64,000 nucleotides of DNA from Cyclobacteriaceae bacterium. Lineage in GTDB: Bacteria; Bacteroidota; Bacteroidia; Cytophagales; Cyclobacteriaceae. The stretch is taken from assembly GCA_022841475.1 (NCBI GenBank), contig JALHRJ010000016.1:1-64000 (forward strand), read 5' to 3'. Both the position numbers and the translations under genes were made by a program. The notes beneath the pieces are model-generated. The model did no database searches. It was not told the origin of the DNA and worked only from the letters and a program-made list of their open reading frames with translations. Positions 62,570 to 64,000 of this stretch are shown here, one piece after another (the stretch's first letter is position 1; every line of letters starts with the position of its first letter).

Positions 62570-63694
62570 ATGAAGTTTATAGTTAATTCAAGCTACCTGC
62601 TTAAGCAACTTTCTAATATCAACGGGGTAATCACCACCAACCCGGTAGTTCCGATCCTTGAGAACTTCCTGTTTGAAATTGATAAGAGTAGTCTGACTGT
62701 TACCGCCTCAGATTTGCAAACCTCCATGATTACAGAGATCTCGGTGGAATCTAAAGAAAAAGGCAACATCGCTGTGCCTGCCCGGATTCTGCTGGATACA
62801 CTCAAAAATCTACCTGATCAGCCTGTTACATTTTCAATTGACGAGTCAACGTATAGCATCGAAATCAGTTCCGACAACGGTCGTTACAAATTAGCCGGTG
62901 AAAACGCAACAGACTTCCCTAAGGTACCAGCCGTATCTAATGATTTCTCAGCTTCTATATCTTCTGAAGTATTAGCCAGAGCAATTAACAATACCATCTT
63001 TGCTACCAGCAGCGATGAACTTCGTCCTGCCATGACGGGCGTTTATGTAAACCTGGGCGAAAAGAATACGACTTTCGTTGCAACCGATGGTCACCGTCTG
63101 GTGCGTTACCGCAGATCGGATATCAAATCTGATAATGGTAATTCCATCATCATTCCGCGCAAAGCCCTGAATTTATTAAAGGCTACTTTGCCTACTGAGA
63201 ATACAGATGTAAGTATTGACTTCAACATGTCGAATGCGTTTTTCAAGTTTGGACACATTCGTATGATTTGCCGGTTGATTGATGAACGTTTCCCGGATTA
63301 TGAAAATGTAATTCCATCGCAGAATACAATTAAGATGACGATCAGCCGTACCGATTTGTTGGGATCGTTGAAACGTATTTCTATTTATGCCAACAAAACC
63401 ACCCACCAGGTAAGATTAAAAATTACTGGTAGTGAATTACAGGTTTCAGCCGAAGATTTGGATTTTTCCAATGAGGCGAACGAAAGACTTTCTTGTGAGC
63501 ACGAAGGAGAAGATATTGAGATTGGCTTCAATGCTAAATTTCTGATCGAGATGTTAACGAACCTGGACACTGATCAGATTAAATTAAATATGTCGGCACC
63601 CAACAAAGCGGGTGTGATATTCCCATCAGAAAAAGAAAAAGGTGAAGATATTTTAATGCTCGTAATGCCCGTAATGCTGAACCAGTACGTATAA
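62570..63694 (+). CDS. dnaN: DNA polymerase III sliding clamp (beta subunit)
   Basis: 374 residues, the normal length. Three repeated clamp domains are seen; the first starts MKFIVNSSYLLKQLSNINGV, the second includes FATSSDELRPAMTGVYVNLG and the third DLLGSLKRISIYANKTTHQV. The ending is the typical MLVMPVMLNQYV. It binds DNA as a ring and tethers polymerase and repair factors. It lies outside the dnaA region here, 81 bases after the gld operon, and may have its own promoter (a TAACTTTA box at 62529-62536). It ends in a clear terminator. Confidence 0.97.
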   Translation: MKFIVNSSYLLKQLSNINGVITTNPVVPILENFLFEIDKSSLTVTASDLQTSMITEISVESKEKGNIAVPARILLDTLKNLPDQPVTFSIDESTYSIEISSDNGRYKLAGENATDFPKVPAVSNDFSASISSEVLARAINNTIFATSSDELRPAMTGVYVNLGEKNTTFVATDGHRLVRYRRSDIKSDNGNSIIIPRKALNLLKATLPTENTDVSIDFNMSNAFFKFGHIRMICRLIDERFPDYENVIPSQNTIKMTISRTDLLGSLKRISIYANKTTHQVRLKITGSELQVSAEDLDFSNEANERLSCEHEGEDIEIGFNAKFLIEMLTNLDTDQIKLNMSAPNKAGVIFPSEKEKGEDILMLVMPVMLNQYV

Positions 63695-63716
63695 TTAAAT
63701 TTCACCTAATGAGTTG

Positions 63717-63750
63717 AAAGCCACGCCAATTGCGTGGCTTTATTTTTTTT
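63717..63750 (+). terminator. Rho-independent terminator of dnaN
   Basis: AAAGCCACGC (63717-63726), loop CAATT, GCGTGGCTTT (63732-63741), followed by A and eight T residues. The ten-base perfect stem makes this one of the best terminators in the window. Confidence 0.95.
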
Positions 63751-63812
63751 AGGAGGTTACTTTTTGATATTGTAATTCATGAATTTCTGAATTAAATTAT
63801 CAAAAATTGTCT

Positions 63813-64000
63813 ATGGAAGCCTTTGGTACCTGGTGGGAAGGATTAAGTGTGATACTCAAAATATTCTGGGGTATTGCCGTACCCTTTACACTGTTTTTTG
63901 TTCTGCAATTGATTTTATCATTTTTTGGAGCAGAATCCCCGGATGATTTACCCGATGCGGAAATTGACGCTGATCACGGTATTCCCTTTCAGTTTCTCAC
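63813..64000 (+). CDS. Membrane protein, N-terminal part (gene continues past the right edge)
   Basis: The frame starts with ATG at 63813 (MEAFGTWWEGLSVILKIFWG) and runs off the window after 62 codons. One clear membrane helix (ILKIFWGIAVPFTLFFVLQL) is followed by an acidic stretch (SPDDLPDAEIDADHG), then GIPFQF. This start resembles small membrane proteins with a later OB-fold/NfeD-like domain, some of which sit next to flotillin genes. The missing part is needed to confirm this. Confidence 0.7.
   Translation, partial: MEAFGTWWEGLSVILKIFWGIAVPFTLFFVLQLILSFFGAESPDDLPDAEIDADHGIPFQFL

Noticed and set aside
1-64000. tRNA, rRNA, CRISPR array or insertion sequence
   Set aside because: No cloverleaf, rRNA-like block, regularly spaced repeat or transposase frame was seen in any gap.

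Overview
The window looks like a chromosomal segment of a Bacteroidota bacterium, most likely order Cytophagales. The signs are a gldA-gldF-gldG gliding/ABC-export operon beside dnaN, three tandem 790-810 residue FtsX/MacB-type permeases without an ATPase, TlpA-like thioredoxins with a DUF4369-type N-terminus, DUF6588- and DUF2807-type proteins, many short lipoboxes, AT-rich leaders with TAnnTTTG-like -7 boxes and few Shine-Dalgarno sites. I see no rRNA, tRNA, CRISPR array, insertion sequence or prophage. Species cannot be fixed by reading alone.

Layout. 1-6.2 kb is an accessory stretch: the 3' end of a D-aminoacylase-like gene, a RibD/DHFR-like reductase, small membrane proteins, a GH29 fucosidase, two decayed genes (TGA-interrupted at 1879-2256; stop plus frameshift at 4616-4860), and two related hairpin elements just behind the first two genes. 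6.2-12.7 kb carries a NYN-LOTUS protein, an NRAMP-like transporter lacking the usual metal-site motifs, an exported Gfo/Idh/MocA protein, a tiny exported peptide behind a textbook sigma-54 promoter, a membrane MORN-repeat protein and a pentapeptide-repeat protein. 12.9-18.6 kb has an ECF42-type sigma factor with its DGPF/YCII partner, a bestrophin, a serine hydrolase and an NTF2-like protein. 18.7-22 kb holds a PVC-type cytochrome c/dehydrogenase gene split by an in-frame TAG, then a MoaF-like lipoprotein.

22-29 kb is a tightly overlapping three-gene operon (large transglutaminase/DUF2126, circularly permuted ATP-grasp plus alpha-E, small transglutaminase), the predicted amidoligase/peptide-modification cluster of Iyer and co-workers. 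29-36.5 kb is metabolic: a GMC oxidoreductase coupled to an MmcQ/YjbR protein, pta-ackA and a cytoplasmic GH13 enzyme. 36.5-46 kb is envelope-related: DUF6588, DUF2807 and the three permeases. 46-55 kb is dominated by ion transport and bioenergetics: Kup, NDH-2, a Ca/Na exchanger, a CNNM/CorC protein, CorA and MscS. 55-64 kb holds a polyprenyl diphosphate synthase, a TlpA-like lipid-free exported thioredoxin, gldA-gldF-gldG-DUF4340, dnaN and the start of a membrane protein.

The most notable observations are the sigma-54 promoter before an uncharacterised 71-residue exported peptide, the three interrupted genes (one each with TGA, TAA and TAG), the hairpin elements that bracket the RibD-like gene like cassette boundaries, and the motif-altered NRAMP homologue. 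No completely new multi-gene system is obvious; the best candidate for poorly described biology is the transglutaminase/ATP-grasp/alpha-E operon. All statements come from reading the sequence; no database search was run.
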